This document shows, piece by piece, positions 22,551 through 30,476 of a stretch of 64,000 nucleotides of DNA. This DNA comes from Metapseudomonas otitidis (GTDB lineage: Bacteria; Pseudomonadota; Gammaproteobacteria; Pseudomonadales; Pseudomonadaceae), in NCBI RefSeq assembly GCF_900111835.1, contig NZ_FOJP01000006.1:1-64000 (forward strand). The letters run 5' to 3'. The notes under the pieces are model-generated. The model made no database searches, was not told the DNA's origin, and saw only the letters and a program-made list of their open reading frames with translations. The translations under genes were made by a program, and so were the position numbers. Positions within the stretch are counted from its first letter, which is position 1; every line of letters begins with the position of its first letter.

Positions 22551-23476
22551 CAGGCGTTTCCTTTGAACGGGTGGTGGGTGTGCCAGTGGCGGGCGATGTC
22601 GACGCGGCGGGCGAACCAGACCTTGTCGTGCTGCTTCACGTAGTCGATGAAGCGTGCCAGCGAGGCCAGGCGTGCCGGGCGACCCAGCAGGCGGCAGTGC
22701 ATGCCGATGGAGAGCATCTTCGGCGCGCCGGCGCTGCCTTCGGCATAGAGCACGTCGAAGGCGTCCTTGAGGTATTCGAAGAAGTCGTCGCCCTTGTTGA
22801 AGCCCTGCACCTGGGTGAAGCGCATGTCGTTGGTGTCCAGGGTGTAGGGGATGACCAGATGGGGCTTCTCCGGCGTGCTGGCCGGGTCCCAGTAGGGCAG
22901 GTCGTCGTCGTAGGTGTCCGAGTCGTAGAGGAAGCCGCCTTCTTCGCGCACCAGGCGGCGGGTGTTGGGACCGGTGCGGCCGGTGTACCAGCCCAGCGGA
23001 CGCTGGCCGGTCAGCTCGGTAAGGATGCGGATGGCCTCCAGCAGGTGCTCGCGTTCCTGCTCCTCGCTCATGTACTGGTAGTCGATCCAGCGGTAACCGT
23101 GGCTGCAGATCTCGTGACCGGCCTCGACCATGGCGCGGATCACGTCCGGATGGCGCTGGGCGGCCATGGCCACGGCGAAGATGGTGAGCGGGATGCCCTG
23201 CTGTTCGAAGAGGCGCAGCAGGCGCCAGACACCTGCACGGCTGCCGTACTCGTAGAGGGATTCCATGCTCATGTTACGGGCGCCCTGCAGAGGCTGCGCG
23301 GCGACCATCTCCGAGAGGAAGGCTTCCGACTCCTTGTCCCCATGGAGGATGTTGCGCTCGCCGCCTTCCTCGTAGTTGAGGACGAAGGACAGGGCGATAC
23401 GGGCCTCACCCGGCCAGTGCGGGTGGGGTGGGTTGGCGCCATAGCCGATCAGGTCGCGTGGGTAGTCGGAGCTCAC
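22550..23476 (-). CDS. puuE: Allantoinase PuuE (polysaccharide-deacetylase fold)
   Basis: The 308-residue protein is a cofactor-independent allantoinase of the carbohydrate esterase 4/NodB fold, hydrolysing S-allantoin to allantoate. The family start YPRDLIGYGANPPHPHWPGE is present, as are SFVLNYEEGGE, AGHEICSHGYRWIDYQ (metal-motif counterpart) and SIGMHCRLLGRPAR. It heads the leftward puuE-uraD unit. A perfect TTGTATACAA palindrome lies 55 bp upstream of its start, placing it in the presumed purine regulon. It matches PA1517. Confidence 0.94.
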   Translation of the reverse strand: MSSDYPRDLIGYGANPPHPHWPGEARIALSFVLNYEEGGERNILHGDKESEAFLSEMVAAQPLQGARNMSMESLYEYGSRAGVWRLLRLFEQQGIPLTIFAVAMAAQRHPDVIRAMVEAGHEICSHGYRWIDYQYMSEEQEREHLLEAIRILTELTGQRPLGWYTGRTGPNTRRLVREEGGFLYDSDTYDDDLPYWDPASTPEKPHLVIPYTLDTNDMRFTQVQGFNKGDDFFEYLKDAFDVLYAEGSAGAPKMLSIGMHCRLLGRPARLASLARFIDYVKQHDKVWFARRVDIARHWHTHHPFKGNA

Positions 23477-23530
23477 TGCTGTGTTCCTTCTTCTGGTGCG
23501 TTCACAGGGGCAGGTGAACGTGATGCGTGA

Positions 23531-23540
23531 TTGTATACAA
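23531..23540. promoter_or_regulatory. Putative purine-regulon operator upstream of puuE
   Basis: TTGTATACAA is a perfect palindrome 55 bp upstream of the puuE start codon and matches the recurring motif of this cluster. Confidence 0.6.
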
Positions 23541-23714
23541 ACAAGCCTCGCACTTGTAAATCGATTATTTGCTCAGGGGCTGCCCGTGGTGCTTGCAAGA
23601 AATCTGCCCAGTCGGTCAGTTATTGATCGGCAAGCCCCTGTCAGGTGATGTTTGCAGCGTTCTGGCACGGTCGGCGAGTTGCGCATCGGCCGAGCGATCA
23701 GCTTGCACATTATT

Positions 23715-23724
23715 TTGTATACAG
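23715..23724. promoter_or_regulatory. Putative purine-regulon operator upstream of hiuH
   Basis: TTGTATACAG (one mismatch from the palindrome), in an AT-rich TTTTGTATACAGTTTT context, lies 151 bp upstream of hiuH. With the site at 23531 it makes two sites in the divergent puuE-hiuH control region. Confidence 0.5.
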
Positions 23725-23874
23725 TTTTATTTTTGCTGAGGTATATTCGGACTCGTTTCGCGCCATGCGCTGCCCCGTGACGGGGCGTCCGGTGGCGCTC
23801 CGCATCATTGGAACGCATCAGAGGAGGCAAGGCCCTTGCAGGGCGCCGGACAGGCGTCGGGGGCTGGAGACGCA

Positions 23875-24228
23875 ATGGGACGACTGACTACTCACGTACT
23901 GGATGCAGCCCACGGCTGCCCGGGCCATGACATCCGCATCGAGCTCTACCGTGTCGAAGACAGCGGGCTGGAGCTGATCACCCGCACCGCCACCAATGAC
24001 GATGGACGTTGCGATGCGCCCCTGCTGCAGGGCGAGGACTATGCGACCGGGGTCTACCAGCTGCATTTCCATGCCGGCGACTACTACCGCAAGCGCGGCG
24101 TGCAACTGGCCGACCAGGCCTTTCTCGATGTGGTGGTGCTGCGCTTCGGTATCGATGCGAAGCAGGACCACTACCACGTCCCGCTGCTGATTTCCCCCTA
24201 CAGCTACTCCACCTACCGGGGCAGCTAG
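23875..24228 (+). CDS. hiuH: 5-Hydroxyisourate hydrolase (transthyretin-like)
   Basis: The 117-residue protein hydrolyses 5-hydroxyisourate, the PuuD product, to OHCU. The family signatures are the N-terminal [14 protein letters not shown] (catalytic His), the middle RIELYRVED, and the C-terminal SYSTYRGS tetrapeptide that defines these enzymes against transthyretin. There is no signal peptide, so it is cytoplasmic. The ATG at 23875 has GGAG upstream and matches family starts; 13 extra residues are open in frame. It is divergent from puuE and followed by a strong terminator. Confidence 0.95.
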   Translation: MGRLTTHVLDAAHGCPGHDIRIELYRVEDSGLELITRTATNDDGRCDAPLLQGEDYATGVYQLHFHAGDYYRKRGVQLADQAFLDVVVLRFGIDAKQDHYHVPLLISPYSYSTYRGS

Positions 24229-24273
24229 AGAACCGACACCATCCTCGTGACTCTTCAACGAGTCCCTTTTCCC

Positions 24274-24301
24274 AGCCCGTTCACACTGCGGGCTTTTTTT
24301 T
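24274..24301 (+). terminator. Terminator of hiuH
   Basis: AGCCCG (24274-24279) pairs with CGGGCT (24289-24294), followed by an unbroken T tract. Confidence 0.85.
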
Positions 24302-24368
24302 GCCTGGAATTTGGTGGGACGGGCCGCTCAGGCGCGAGCAGCCCGGATCGGCTGGCGGTTGCGGGGCG

Positions 24369-25076
24369 CTACCAGAGCACCGAGGACCAGAAGACCTGGC
24401 CGACGATCTCCAGCTCGGCCAGCGCCCGCTCTTCATCCGGGTACTCGTCCCGCTGGTAGCTGCGCAGGCGCACCTGGCCGGCGGGCAGGCGGTGGAGAAT
24501 CTTCACCCGGAGCATGCCGGCATCGAGCAGGGCGTAGGTCTTGCCGTCGATGACTTCGCGGCGGCCACGGTCGATGCCGAGGATGGCGCCGTCCGGAAAC
24601 AGGGGCGCCATGCTGTCGCCACAGACGATGACGCAGGCGGCGAGGGCCGGGTCGATCTGGCGCGCCTGAAGTGCATGTCGGCTGAAGCGGATACCCGAGT
24701 AGTCCAGCTCCTCCAGGGAGGTGCTGTTTTCCTCCAGAGATGTGGCTTCCTTCAGAAGTGGCAGCTCGATTTCGTACTCGTAGCGGGGTCCTTCGGATTC
24801 CCTGATGGTCATGGGGATGATTCCGTCCGGGATCTCGCGCGCCTCTTCATTGCCATCGGGGTCATGGGCCGATTGCACGAGCTGTCCCCCAATGCTGAGG
24901 GTCGGCATCTGCAGGCAGGCGAGTATCCGGTTGATTCTCGTCAGCCCGGGCTCGCGGCGACCGTTCAGCCAGTGCGCGACCGCGCCCTGGGTCACGCCGA
25001 TCCGTTCGGCCAACTGCTCCTGGGTGACGCCCAGTTCTTTCATCCTGGCTTTGGCCAGCAGGTTCCATTTTTTCAT
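24369..25076 (-). CDS. Phage-type repressor: Xre helix-turn-helix plus S24 (LexA-like) peptidase
   Basis: The 235-residue protein has an N-terminal helix-turn-helix (about 12-40, MKELGVTQEQLAERIGVTQG then AVAHWLNGRREP) and a C-terminal S24 domain. Its catalytic Ser lies in GDSMAPLFPDG and the general-base Lys in DGKTYALLDAGMLRVKIL. This is the CI/LexA layout that self-cleaves on RecA activation. I use the ATG at 25076; ATGs at 25088 and 25106 are in frame and none has a clear ribosome-binding site, so the message may be leaderless. A perfect palindrome overlaps a rightward promoter at 25134-25161, implying repression of the two small genes to the right. No other phage gene is seen nearby. Confidence 0.85.
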   Translation of the reverse strand: MKKWNLLAKARMKELGVTQEQLAERIGVTQGAVAHWLNGRREPGLTRINRILACLQMPTLSIGGQLVQSAHDPDGNEEAREIPDGIIPMTIRESEGPRYEYEIELPLLKEATSLEENSTSLEELDYSGIRFSRHALQARQIDPALAACVIVCGDSMAPLFPDGAILGIDRGRREVIDGKTYALLDAGMLRVKILHRLPAGQVRLRSYQRDEYPDEERALAELEIVGQVFWSSVLW

Positions 25077-25133
25077 GGAGGGCGACATTACGCGCCGTAT
25101 TGCCATTCGCCAGTGACCTTGTGTATTACAGGG

Positions 25134-25161
25134 TTGTGTCATCGAATACGATACGTATTCT
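25134..25161 (+). promoter_or_regulatory. Rightward sigma-70-like promoter overlapping the repressor operator
   Basis: TTGTGT (25134-25139) and TATTCT (25156-25161) are separated by 16 bp. The palindrome GAATACG-ATA-CGTATTC at 25144-25160 covers the spacer and the -10 element, a classical arrangement for repression by the divergent S24 repressor. Confidence 0.5.
25144..25160. promoter_or_regulatory. Palindromic operator for the S24 repressor
   Basis: GAATACGATACGTATTC has 7-bp perfect arms around a 3-bp spacer, 68 bp upstream of the repressor start at 25076. Size and position match lambdoid-type operators. Confidence 0.6.
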
Positions 25162-25247
25162 ATCTTTGGGATGTTTCCGCAGGCGGGCGTTGTGATCCTC
25201 CTCCCGGTCAATCCGCCTTCTGGTGCTGGCGGTTGGGAGGAAGGGTG

Positions 25248-25472
25248 ATGACGTCGGTTGCGGAGGTTTCGCCCTCCAACCGTCGCGTGGTTGCCCGCTC
25301 CTGGTATCCCGCGCGCTCCTGGGTTGGATGGGGTGCCAGGAAGGTGCCCTGTCCCACTCGGGCGGTCGCGTGGCCCCCGGCCAGGGCGGTGCAGCGACGG
25401 CTGGAGGGCTTTCTTACTGCGGGGACTGGCTGCCCCGGTGTTTCGCGAAAGGAGACGCGACGTGCAATTTGA
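25248..25472 (+). CDS. Possible small basic protein downstream of the repressor-controlled promoter
   Basis: A 74-codon frame starts at the ATG at 25248 behind GGGAGGAAG and ends at 25472, overlapping the next gene by 11 bp. The product is basic and Trp/Pro/Arg rich (RSWYPARSWVGWGARKVP). No family is recognised with certainty. The good ribosome-binding site and the operon-like overlap argue for translation; the unusual composition leaves doubt. Confidence 0.4.
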   Translation: MTSVAEVSPSNRRVVARSWYPARSWVGWGARKVPCPTRAVAWPPARAVQRRLEGFLTAGTGCPGVSRKETRRAI

Positions 25473-25734
25473 GCTGACGGTTCTGTGCCTGGGCATCCAC
25501 CGTGTCGAGGCGGGTGGACGCGTGTGGTGCTTCGCTTCCATCGCGCGCGAACCTGCGACCCGGGAGGAGCGCCGCTGCAACCGGGGCTACCTGGTGCAGC
25601 AGGTGACCGCCGAAGTACGGGTGTTCGAGGAGGTGGGGTGGTTGTCCGGCCCGACGCGGCTGAGCTTCAGGTGTTCGATCAGTGAGGAGCCGGGTGGCTC
25701 TTATCGGCCGCACCTGCTGGCGTTGTGTCACTGA
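25462..25734 (+). CDS. Small conserved-looking protein, unknown function
   Basis: This encodes 90 residues from a GTG at 25462 with an AAAGGAGA ribosome-binding site 6 bp upstream. The protein is compact and hydrophobic/charged alternating (FELTVLCLGIHRVEAGGRVW, YLVQQVTAEVRVFEEVGWL), suggesting a small beta-rich fold without membrane segments. The family is not recognised. It is the second gene after the promoter overlapped by the S24 operator, so it may be expressed on DNA damage (inference). It converges with the purine permease gene. Confidence 0.6.
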   Translation: MQFELTVLCLGIHRVEAGGRVWCFASIAREPATREERRCNRGYLVQQVTAEVRVFEEVGWLSGPTRLSFRCSISEEPGGSYRPHLLALCH

Positions 25735-25750
25735 GTGCCGAGGCGGAGGA

Positions 25751-25777
25751 GAGCCTCGCGGTCGGCGCGCGAGGCTC
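25751..25777. terminator. Hairpin between convergent genes
   Basis: GAGCCTCGCG (25751-25760) is perfectly complementary to CGCGAGGCTC (25768-25777). It lies between the stops of the small gene and the NCS2 permease. There is no T tract, so it may be a Rho-assisted or weak bidirectional terminator. Confidence 0.45.
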
Positions 25778-25785
25778 CGGGGCGG

Positions 25786-27135
25786 TCAGAGGAAGATGAA
25801 CTTGGCGATGAAGATGGCGCAGAGCACGTAGAGGCTGAGGGACACCTCGCGGTAGCGGCCGGTGAAGGCCTTCATGGCGACGTAGCTGACGAAGCCCAGG
25901 GCGATGCCGTCGGCGACCGAGAAGGTCAGCGGCATCATGATCACGGTGACGATGGCGGGGATGGTCTCGGTGTGTTCGTCCCAGTCGATGTGGGCCATGC
26001 CGCCCATCATCAGCATGGCGACATAGATGAGGGCGCCAGCGGTGGCGTAGGCGGGGATCATCCCGGCCAGTGGGGCGAAGAACATCGCCGCGACGAACAG
26101 CACGCCCACGGTGACTGCGGTCAGGCCGGTCCTTCCGCCCGCAGCCACACCGGCTGCGCTTTCCACGTAGCTGGTCACCGGCGGTACGCCGAGCACGCCG
26201 CCGAACACGCTGGAGGCGCTGTCGGCCTTCATGGCCCTGGACAGGTTCTCGATGCGGCCGTCCTCCTTCACCAGGTTGGCGCGTTGGGCCACGCCCATCA
26301 GCGTCCCGGCGGTGTCGAACATGTGCACGAAGAGGAAGGCGAGGATGACGCTGACCATGGTCACGTTGAACGCGCCAGCAATGTCCATCGCCATGAAGGT
26401 GGGCGCCAGGCTCGGGGGCATGGAGAACACGCCGCCGAACTTGACGATGCCGAGGCCGACGCCGACCAGGGTGACGGTGAGGATGCTGATGAGGATGCCG
26501 CCGAATACGCGGCGGTATTCCAGCACCGCGATCATCAGGAAGCAGATGGCGGCGAGCAGTGGACCGGGGGAGGTCAGGTCGCCGATGTGCACCAGGGTCG
26601 AGGGGTGGGCGACGACGATGCCGGCCGTCTTCAGGCCGATCAGCCCGAGGAACAGGCCCACCCCGGCACCCATGGCGAAGCGCAGGCTGCTGGGGATGCT
26701 GTTGAGCAGCCATTCGCGGATGCGCGAGAAAGTCAGCACCATGAACAGCACGCCGGAGAGGAAGACCGCACCGAGGGCGATCTGCCAGCTGTAGCCCATG
26801 GTGTTGACCACGGTATAGGTGAAGAAGGCGTTGAGGCCCATCCCCGGTGCCAGGCCGACCGGCCAGTTGGCGTAGAGCCCCATGAGGAAGCAACCGAACG
26901 CGGCAGCCAGGCAGGTGGCGACGAAGGCGGCGCCGTGGTCGATGCCGGCGTCCGCCATGATGTTCGGGTTGACGAAGATGATGTAGGCCATGGTGATGAA
27001 GGTGGTGAGACCGGCGGCCAGTTCGGTCTTCACGGTGGTGCGGTGCTGGGTGAGCTTGAAGAGGCGGTCGAGCAGGCCCTGGGCAGGAGGGCTTTCGGCG
27101 TACAGGTTTTGTTCTTGTTGTCTGGTGCGTTCCAC
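25786..27135 (-). CDS. NCS2-family adenine/guanine/hypoxanthine permease (AzgA-like)
   Basis: The 449-residue inner-membrane permease of the AzgA/PbuG subfamily has about 12-13 membrane segments. Landmarks are TTFITMAYIIFVNPNIM near residue 44, the motif GLAPGMGLNAFFTYTVV, FLFVHMFDTAGTLMGVA, and GVPPVTSYVESAAGVAAGGR. It probably takes up adenine, guanine or hypoxanthine with protons. The operator-like TTGTGTACAA at 27286 lies about 150 bp upstream, tying it to the purine regulon. It is divergent from the DctA-type carrier. Confidence 0.9.
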   Translation of the reverse strand: MERTRQQEQNLYAESPPAQGLLDRLFKLTQHRTTVKTELAAGLTTFITMAYIIFVNPNIMADAGIDHGAAFVATCLAAAFGCFLMGLYANWPVGLAPGMGLNAFFTYTVVNTMGYSWQIALGAVFLSGVLFMVLTFSRIREWLLNSIPSSLRFAMGAGVGLFLGLIGLKTAGIVVAHPSTLVHIGDLTSPGPLLAAICFLMIAVLEYRRVFGGILISILTVTLVGVGLGIVKFGGVFSMPPSLAPTFMAMDIAGAFNVTMVSVILAFLFVHMFDTAGTLMGVAQRANLVKEDGRIENLSRAMKADSASSVFGGVLGVPPVTSYVESAAGVAAGGRTGLTAVTVGVLFVAAMFFAPLAGMIPAYATAGALIYVAMLMMGGMAHIDWDEHTETIPAIVTVIMMPLTFSVADGIALGFVSYVAMKAFTGRYREVSLSLYVLCAIFIAKFIFL

Positions 27136-27285
27136 AGCAGGTACCTCTCATTCGTTGTTGTGAGCTTCTTCCCGGCTGGTTACCTGGGTCCCTTGCACTG
27201 AGGGAGAAGCCTTGAGGTGTTTGCCCGGCGGGCTGTCGCATTTTTCTGACTTTTGGGTCAGAAAGTATGCAGTCGGATTATGTGT

Positions 27286-27295
27286 TTGTGTACAA
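27286..27295. promoter_or_regulatory. Putative purine-regulon operator between permease and carrier
   Basis: TTGTGTACAA is a perfect match to the recurring motif, in the divergent region between the AzgA-like permease (starts 27135) and the DctA-type carrier (starts 27449). Confidence 0.6.
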
Positions 27296-27321
27296 AAAAG
27301 TCAATTGGAGTTTGCGGGGCC

Positions 27322-27331
27322 TTGTGTACGG
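27322..27331. promoter_or_regulatory. Possible second, weaker operator
   Basis: TTGTGTACGG matches eight of ten positions of the motif and lies 36 bp from the first site, on the carrier side. Confidence 0.35.
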
Positions 27332-27448
27332 ATTTTCACGGCCCTAGACTGCGACAGCTGGACTGACCGGTAAGACCACAACAACAAAGCCTCCGGTATC
27401 CGTGGCTCCCTGCTGCGCGCCGCGAAGGCAACCCAGGAGATCACTCCA

Positions 27449-28741
27449 ATGCTCAAGTGGTGTTCGCGCTCGATTTTCCTTCAGGTCGTCATCGGCCTGG
27501 TCATCGGCATCCTCTGTGGCGTCGGCTTCCCCGAGTTCTCGGCGCAGCTCAAGCCCCTGGGGGATGGCTTCATCAAGCTGATCAAGATGCTCATCGCGCT
27601 GATCGTGTTCTGCGTGGTGGTCAGTGGCATCTCCGGTGCCGGCGACCTGAAGAAGGTGGGCCGCATCGGCTTCAAGTCGGTGGTGTACTTCGAGGTGCTG
27701 ACGACCCTGGCGTTGCTGATTGGCCTGCTGGTGGCCTACGGCTCCGGGCTGGGGGAGGGTGCCAACATCAACCTCAGCGAGCTGCCGGCCGGCGATGCGG
27801 CGGCCTACACCTCGCGCACCGGCGACCTGCATGGGCCGGTGGCGTTCCTGATGGGGTTGATCCCCAACTCGGTACTGGGTGCCTTCGCCGATAACGACAT
27901 CCTCCAGGTGCTGGTGTTCTCGGTGCTGTTCGGGTGCGCACTGAACATGGCCGGTGAGTCGGCGGCCGGCATTGCCCGGCTGATCGGTGAGCTGAGCCAC
28001 GTGATCTTCCGGATCATGGGGATGATCGTGCGCCTGGCGCCGATCGGGGTGTTCGGTGCCATCGCCTTCACCACCAGCAAGTACGGCGTCGACTCCCTGC
28101 GCCACCTCGGCGGACTGGTGCTGGTGTTCTACCTGACCTGCACGGCCTTCGTGCTGCTGGTGCTGGGGACGGTGCTGCGGGTGTCGGGGCTGCGCCTGTT
28201 GCCGTTCCTCGGCTACCTGCGGGAGGAGTTGCTGATCGTGCTGGGTACCGCCTCGTCCGATGCGGTGCTGCCCCAGGTCATGCGCAAGCTGGAGCATCTG
28301 GGCATCCGCAGTTCCACCGTGGGGCTGGTGATCCCTACCGGCTACTCGTTCAACCTGGATGGTTTCTCCATCTACCTGACCCTGGCCATCGTCTTCATTG
28401 CCCATGCCACCGGCACGCCCCTGGCGATGAATGACCTGCTCACCATCCTGCTGGTCTCCCTGGTGACCTCCAAGGGCGCCCACGGCATCCCGGGATCGGC
28501 GCTGGTGATCCTCGCGGCAACCCTGGCGGCGGTGCCGGCGATCCCGGTGGTCGGGCTGGTGCTGGTGCTTTCGGTGGACTGGTTCATGGGCATCGGCCGG
28601 GCGCTGACCAACCTCATCGGCAACTGCGTGGCCACCGTCGCCATCGCCCGCTGGGAGCAGGACATCGACCTGCAGCGGGCCCGTGGCGTGCTGGCCGGCG
28701 AACAGGGGCTGGCCTTCAAGGCGCGGGCCTCTGCCGATTGA
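27449..28741 (+). CDS. DctA-type dicarboxylate/cation symporter
   Basis: The 430-residue member of the DAACS family (DctA/GltP fold) has eight membrane helices and two re-entrant loops. Family hallmarks are SIFLQVVIGLVIGILCG, LIKLIKMLIALIVFCVVVSG, the serine-rich loop TASSDAVLPQVM, PTGYSFNLDGFSIYLTLAIV and SLVTSKGAHGIPGSALVIL. DctA relatives import C4-dicarboxylates and sometimes orotate or related acids. Placement in the purine cluster, with operator-like sites upstream and its own FCD regulator 71 bp downstream, suggests a substrate linked to purine or ureide breakdown, which the sequence cannot name. Confidence 0.88.
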   Translation: MLKWCSRSIFLQVVIGLVIGILCGVGFPEFSAQLKPLGDGFIKLIKMLIALIVFCVVVSGISGAGDLKKVGRIGFKSVVYFEVLTTLALLIGLLVAYGSGLGEGANINLSELPAGDAAAYTSRTGDLHGPVAFLMGLIPNSVLGAFADNDILQVLVFSVLFGCALNMAGESAAGIARLIGELSHVIFRIMGMIVRLAPIGVFGAIAFTTSKYGVDSLRHLGGLVLVFYLTCTAFVLLVLGTVLRVSGLRLLPFLGYLREELLIVLGTASSDAVLPQVMRKLEHLGIRSSTVGLVIPTGYSFNLDGFSIYLTLAIVFIAHATGTPLAMNDLLTILLVSLVTSKGAHGIPGSALVILAATLAAVPAIPVVGLVLVLSVDWFMGIGRALTNLIGNCVATVAIARWEQDIDLQRARGVLAGEQGLAFKARASAD

Positions 28742-28812
28742 GTGCGGACCGACCGGGCAGGCATGATGCTGCCCGGCGTCGGGCCTGAATGGATCGAGGA
28801 GGAAGCGAATCC

Positions 28813-29517
28813 ATGTCTACCACCCTGGTGGGGTCGGTTGTGCAGTCGTTGCGTGAAGCTATCGAGCAGGGCCGCTGGCCTGCCGGGGAGATGCTCCCGG
28901 GGCAGCGGGAGCTGGCCGACCAGCTCGGGGTCAGCCGGCCCTGCCTGCGGGAAGCCGTCACCGTGCTGGAGACCCTCGGCATGGTGCGCTCGCTGCCCGG
29001 CAAGGGGGTGCAGGTGCTGGCGCGGGAGGCCGTCGACGTGGCGGAGCCGCGCGTGGCGGCCGGGCATCGCATGGCCGATATCCTCGAGCTGCGCTATGCG
29101 CTGGAGCCCTTCATCGTGGGGTTGGTGGCGCAGTCCATCGCCAGTGCCGACCTCGATCGCCTGCGCCTGCGCCTGCTGGACCTGCGCGATGCTGCCGAGG
29201 ACGGCGCGCTGGATGCCTTCGTCGAGGCCTACCTGGGGTTTCACCGCCTACTGGGCAGCCTCACCAGCAACCCCATCTTCCAGCACCTGGTCGGCCAGGC
29301 GGGTGACGCGCTGGCCCGCAGCGATGTGTTGCTGCGCCAGGGCGCCGACCAGCTTGAGGCCCGGGTGCGCGAGCACGAGGCGCTGGTCCAGGCCATTCGC
29401 CGCCGTGACAGCGTCCTGGCCGCTGACCTGATGCGCCAGCACCTGGCCAATGAGGCTCGCCGGCTCGACCTGCCGCTGCAGTTGCCGGAGTCGCCGATGA
29501 GTGCCTCCAAAGCGTGA
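28813..29517 (+). CDS. GntR-family regulator with FCD domain
   Basis: The 234-residue protein has an N-terminal winged helix of the GntR type (about 5-70: VVQSLREAIEQGRWPAGEML, GVSRPCLREAVTVLETLGMV) and a C-terminal FCD ligand-binding domain (about 85-215: MADILELRYALEPFIVGLVA, EHEALVQAIRRRD) with the His residues that usually coordinate a metal and a carboxylate ligand. I chose the ATG at 28813 because GAGGAGGAA lies at ideal distance. It follows the DctA-type gene on the same strand and probably regulates it in response to a carboxylic acid. Confidence 0.88.
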   Translation: MSTTLVGSVVQSLREAIEQGRWPAGEMLPGQRELADQLGVSRPCLREAVTVLETLGMVRSLPGKGVQVLAREAVDVAEPRVAAGHRMADILELRYALEPFIVGLVAQSIASADLDRLRLRLLDLRDAAEDGALDAFVEAYLGFHRLLGSLTSNPIFQHLVGQAGDALARSDVLLRQGADQLEARVREHEALVQAIRRRDSVLAADLMRQHLANEARRLDLPLQLPESPMSASKA

Positions 29518-29539
29518 TGTTCTGTGAGCTACGAGCGGT

Positions 29540-29549
29540 TTGTGTACAA
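29540..29549. promoter_or_regulatory. Putative operator upstream of the purine GntR regulator
   Basis: TTGTGTACAA, a perfect motif match, lies 106 bp upstream of the regulator's ATG at 29655, consistent with autoregulation. Confidence 0.6.
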
Positions 29550-29654
29550 TGCGCCACACTTTCATGCGGCTGATGGCTCGGGTGCTGGCGTAACGGCATC
29601 CCGCCGGCATAGTGTCAGCCCATTCCCGCTTTTGAACTTCACTGTGTGGTCCTC

Positions 29655-30422
29655 ATGAACGACGTCGAGCAAAGTCTGAAGAAACCGCCGCGCGCCACCA
29701 AAGGCACGCGCAGTGGCACCCAGGACGAGGTGGTCTACGCGCACATCTTCGAAGCCATCCTCGAGCAGCGCCTGGCACCGGCCACCAAGCTCAGCGAGGA
29801 GGCCCTCGGCGAGATCTTCGGCGTGAGCCGCACCATCATTCGTCGCGCCCTGTCCCGCCTCGCCCACGAGGGCGTGGTGCTGCTGCGGCCGAACCGTGGG
29901 GCCGTGGTGGCCAGCCCGGGTGCCGAGGAAGCGCGGCAGATCTTTTACGCGCGCCGGATGATCGAGCGGGCCATTACCGAACTGGCCTGCAAGAACGCCA
30001 CCCCCGAGCAGATCGCCGGGTTGCGCCAGATGGTGCTGGAGGAGCGCGCCTGCTTCGCCCGGGGCGATCGCGGGATGGGTATCCGCCTGTCCGGTGAGTT
30101 CCACCTCAAGCTGGCCGAGGCTGCTGGCAACTACACGCTGCTCGGCTTCCTGCGCAGCCTGATCTCGCAGACATCGCTGATCATCGCGCTCTACGAAAGC
30201 AGCAGTCGCACCCATTGTTCCGACGAGGAGCATGACCGGGTGATCGACGCGATAGAGGCGGGTGACGAGGACACCGCCGTGGAGCTGATGATGCGCCACA
30301 TGGACAGCGTCGACGCCAAGCTGAATCTCGATGGCGAGACGGCTTCCGACGATCTGCACGCGGTGTTCTCGCACATCCTGCAGAACAAGAAGAAGGGCAC
30401 CCGCGCGTCCCGCGGCGCCTGA
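29655..30422 (+). CDS. GntR/FCD regulator, probable controller of purine catabolism
   Basis: The 255-residue protein has a basic N-terminal tail (KKPPRATKGTR), a winged helix (about 25-95: VVYAHIFEAILEQRLAPATK, FGVSRTIIRRALSRLAHEGV) and an FCD domain (about 105-230) with the metal-binding HLKLAEAAGN and the later EEHDRVIDAIEAGD segments. It corresponds in position and type to PA1520. A TTGTGTACAA motif precedes its own gene, and the same motif precedes puuE, hiuH, the AzgA-like permease and the outer-membrane channel, so I infer it is the regulator that binds there. The ATG at 29655 is preferred; a GTG at 29646 is in frame. A strong terminator follows. Confidence 0.88.
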   Translation: MNDVEQSLKKPPRATKGTRSGTQDEVVYAHIFEAILEQRLAPATKLSEEALGEIFGVSRTIIRRALSRLAHEGVVLLRPNRGAVVASPGAEEARQIFYARRMIERAITELACKNATPEQIAGLRQMVLEERACFARGDRGMGIRLSGEFHLKLAEAAGNYTLLGFLRSLISQTSLIIALYESSSRTHCSDEEHDRVIDAIEAGDEDTAVELMMRHMDSVDAKLNLDGETASDDLHAVFSHILQNKKKGTRASRGA

Positions 30423-30432
30423 TTCACGTGGA

Positions 30433-30466
30433 CATGAAAAAGCCCCGTTTCCGGGGCTTTTTCATG
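30433..30466. terminator. Strong bidirectional terminator
   Basis: AAAAAGCCCCG-TTT-CCGGGGCTTTTT forms a long perfect stem with A and T tracts on both sides. It serves the GntR gene (rightward) and the small gene at 30477-30656 (leftward). Confidence 0.92.
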
Positions 30467-30476
30467 TCTGGCCATC

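Noticed and set aside
25735-27201. A 488-codon forward frame over the AzgA-like permease
   Set aside because: Antisense shadow with biased composition; the leftward permease has full family motifs.
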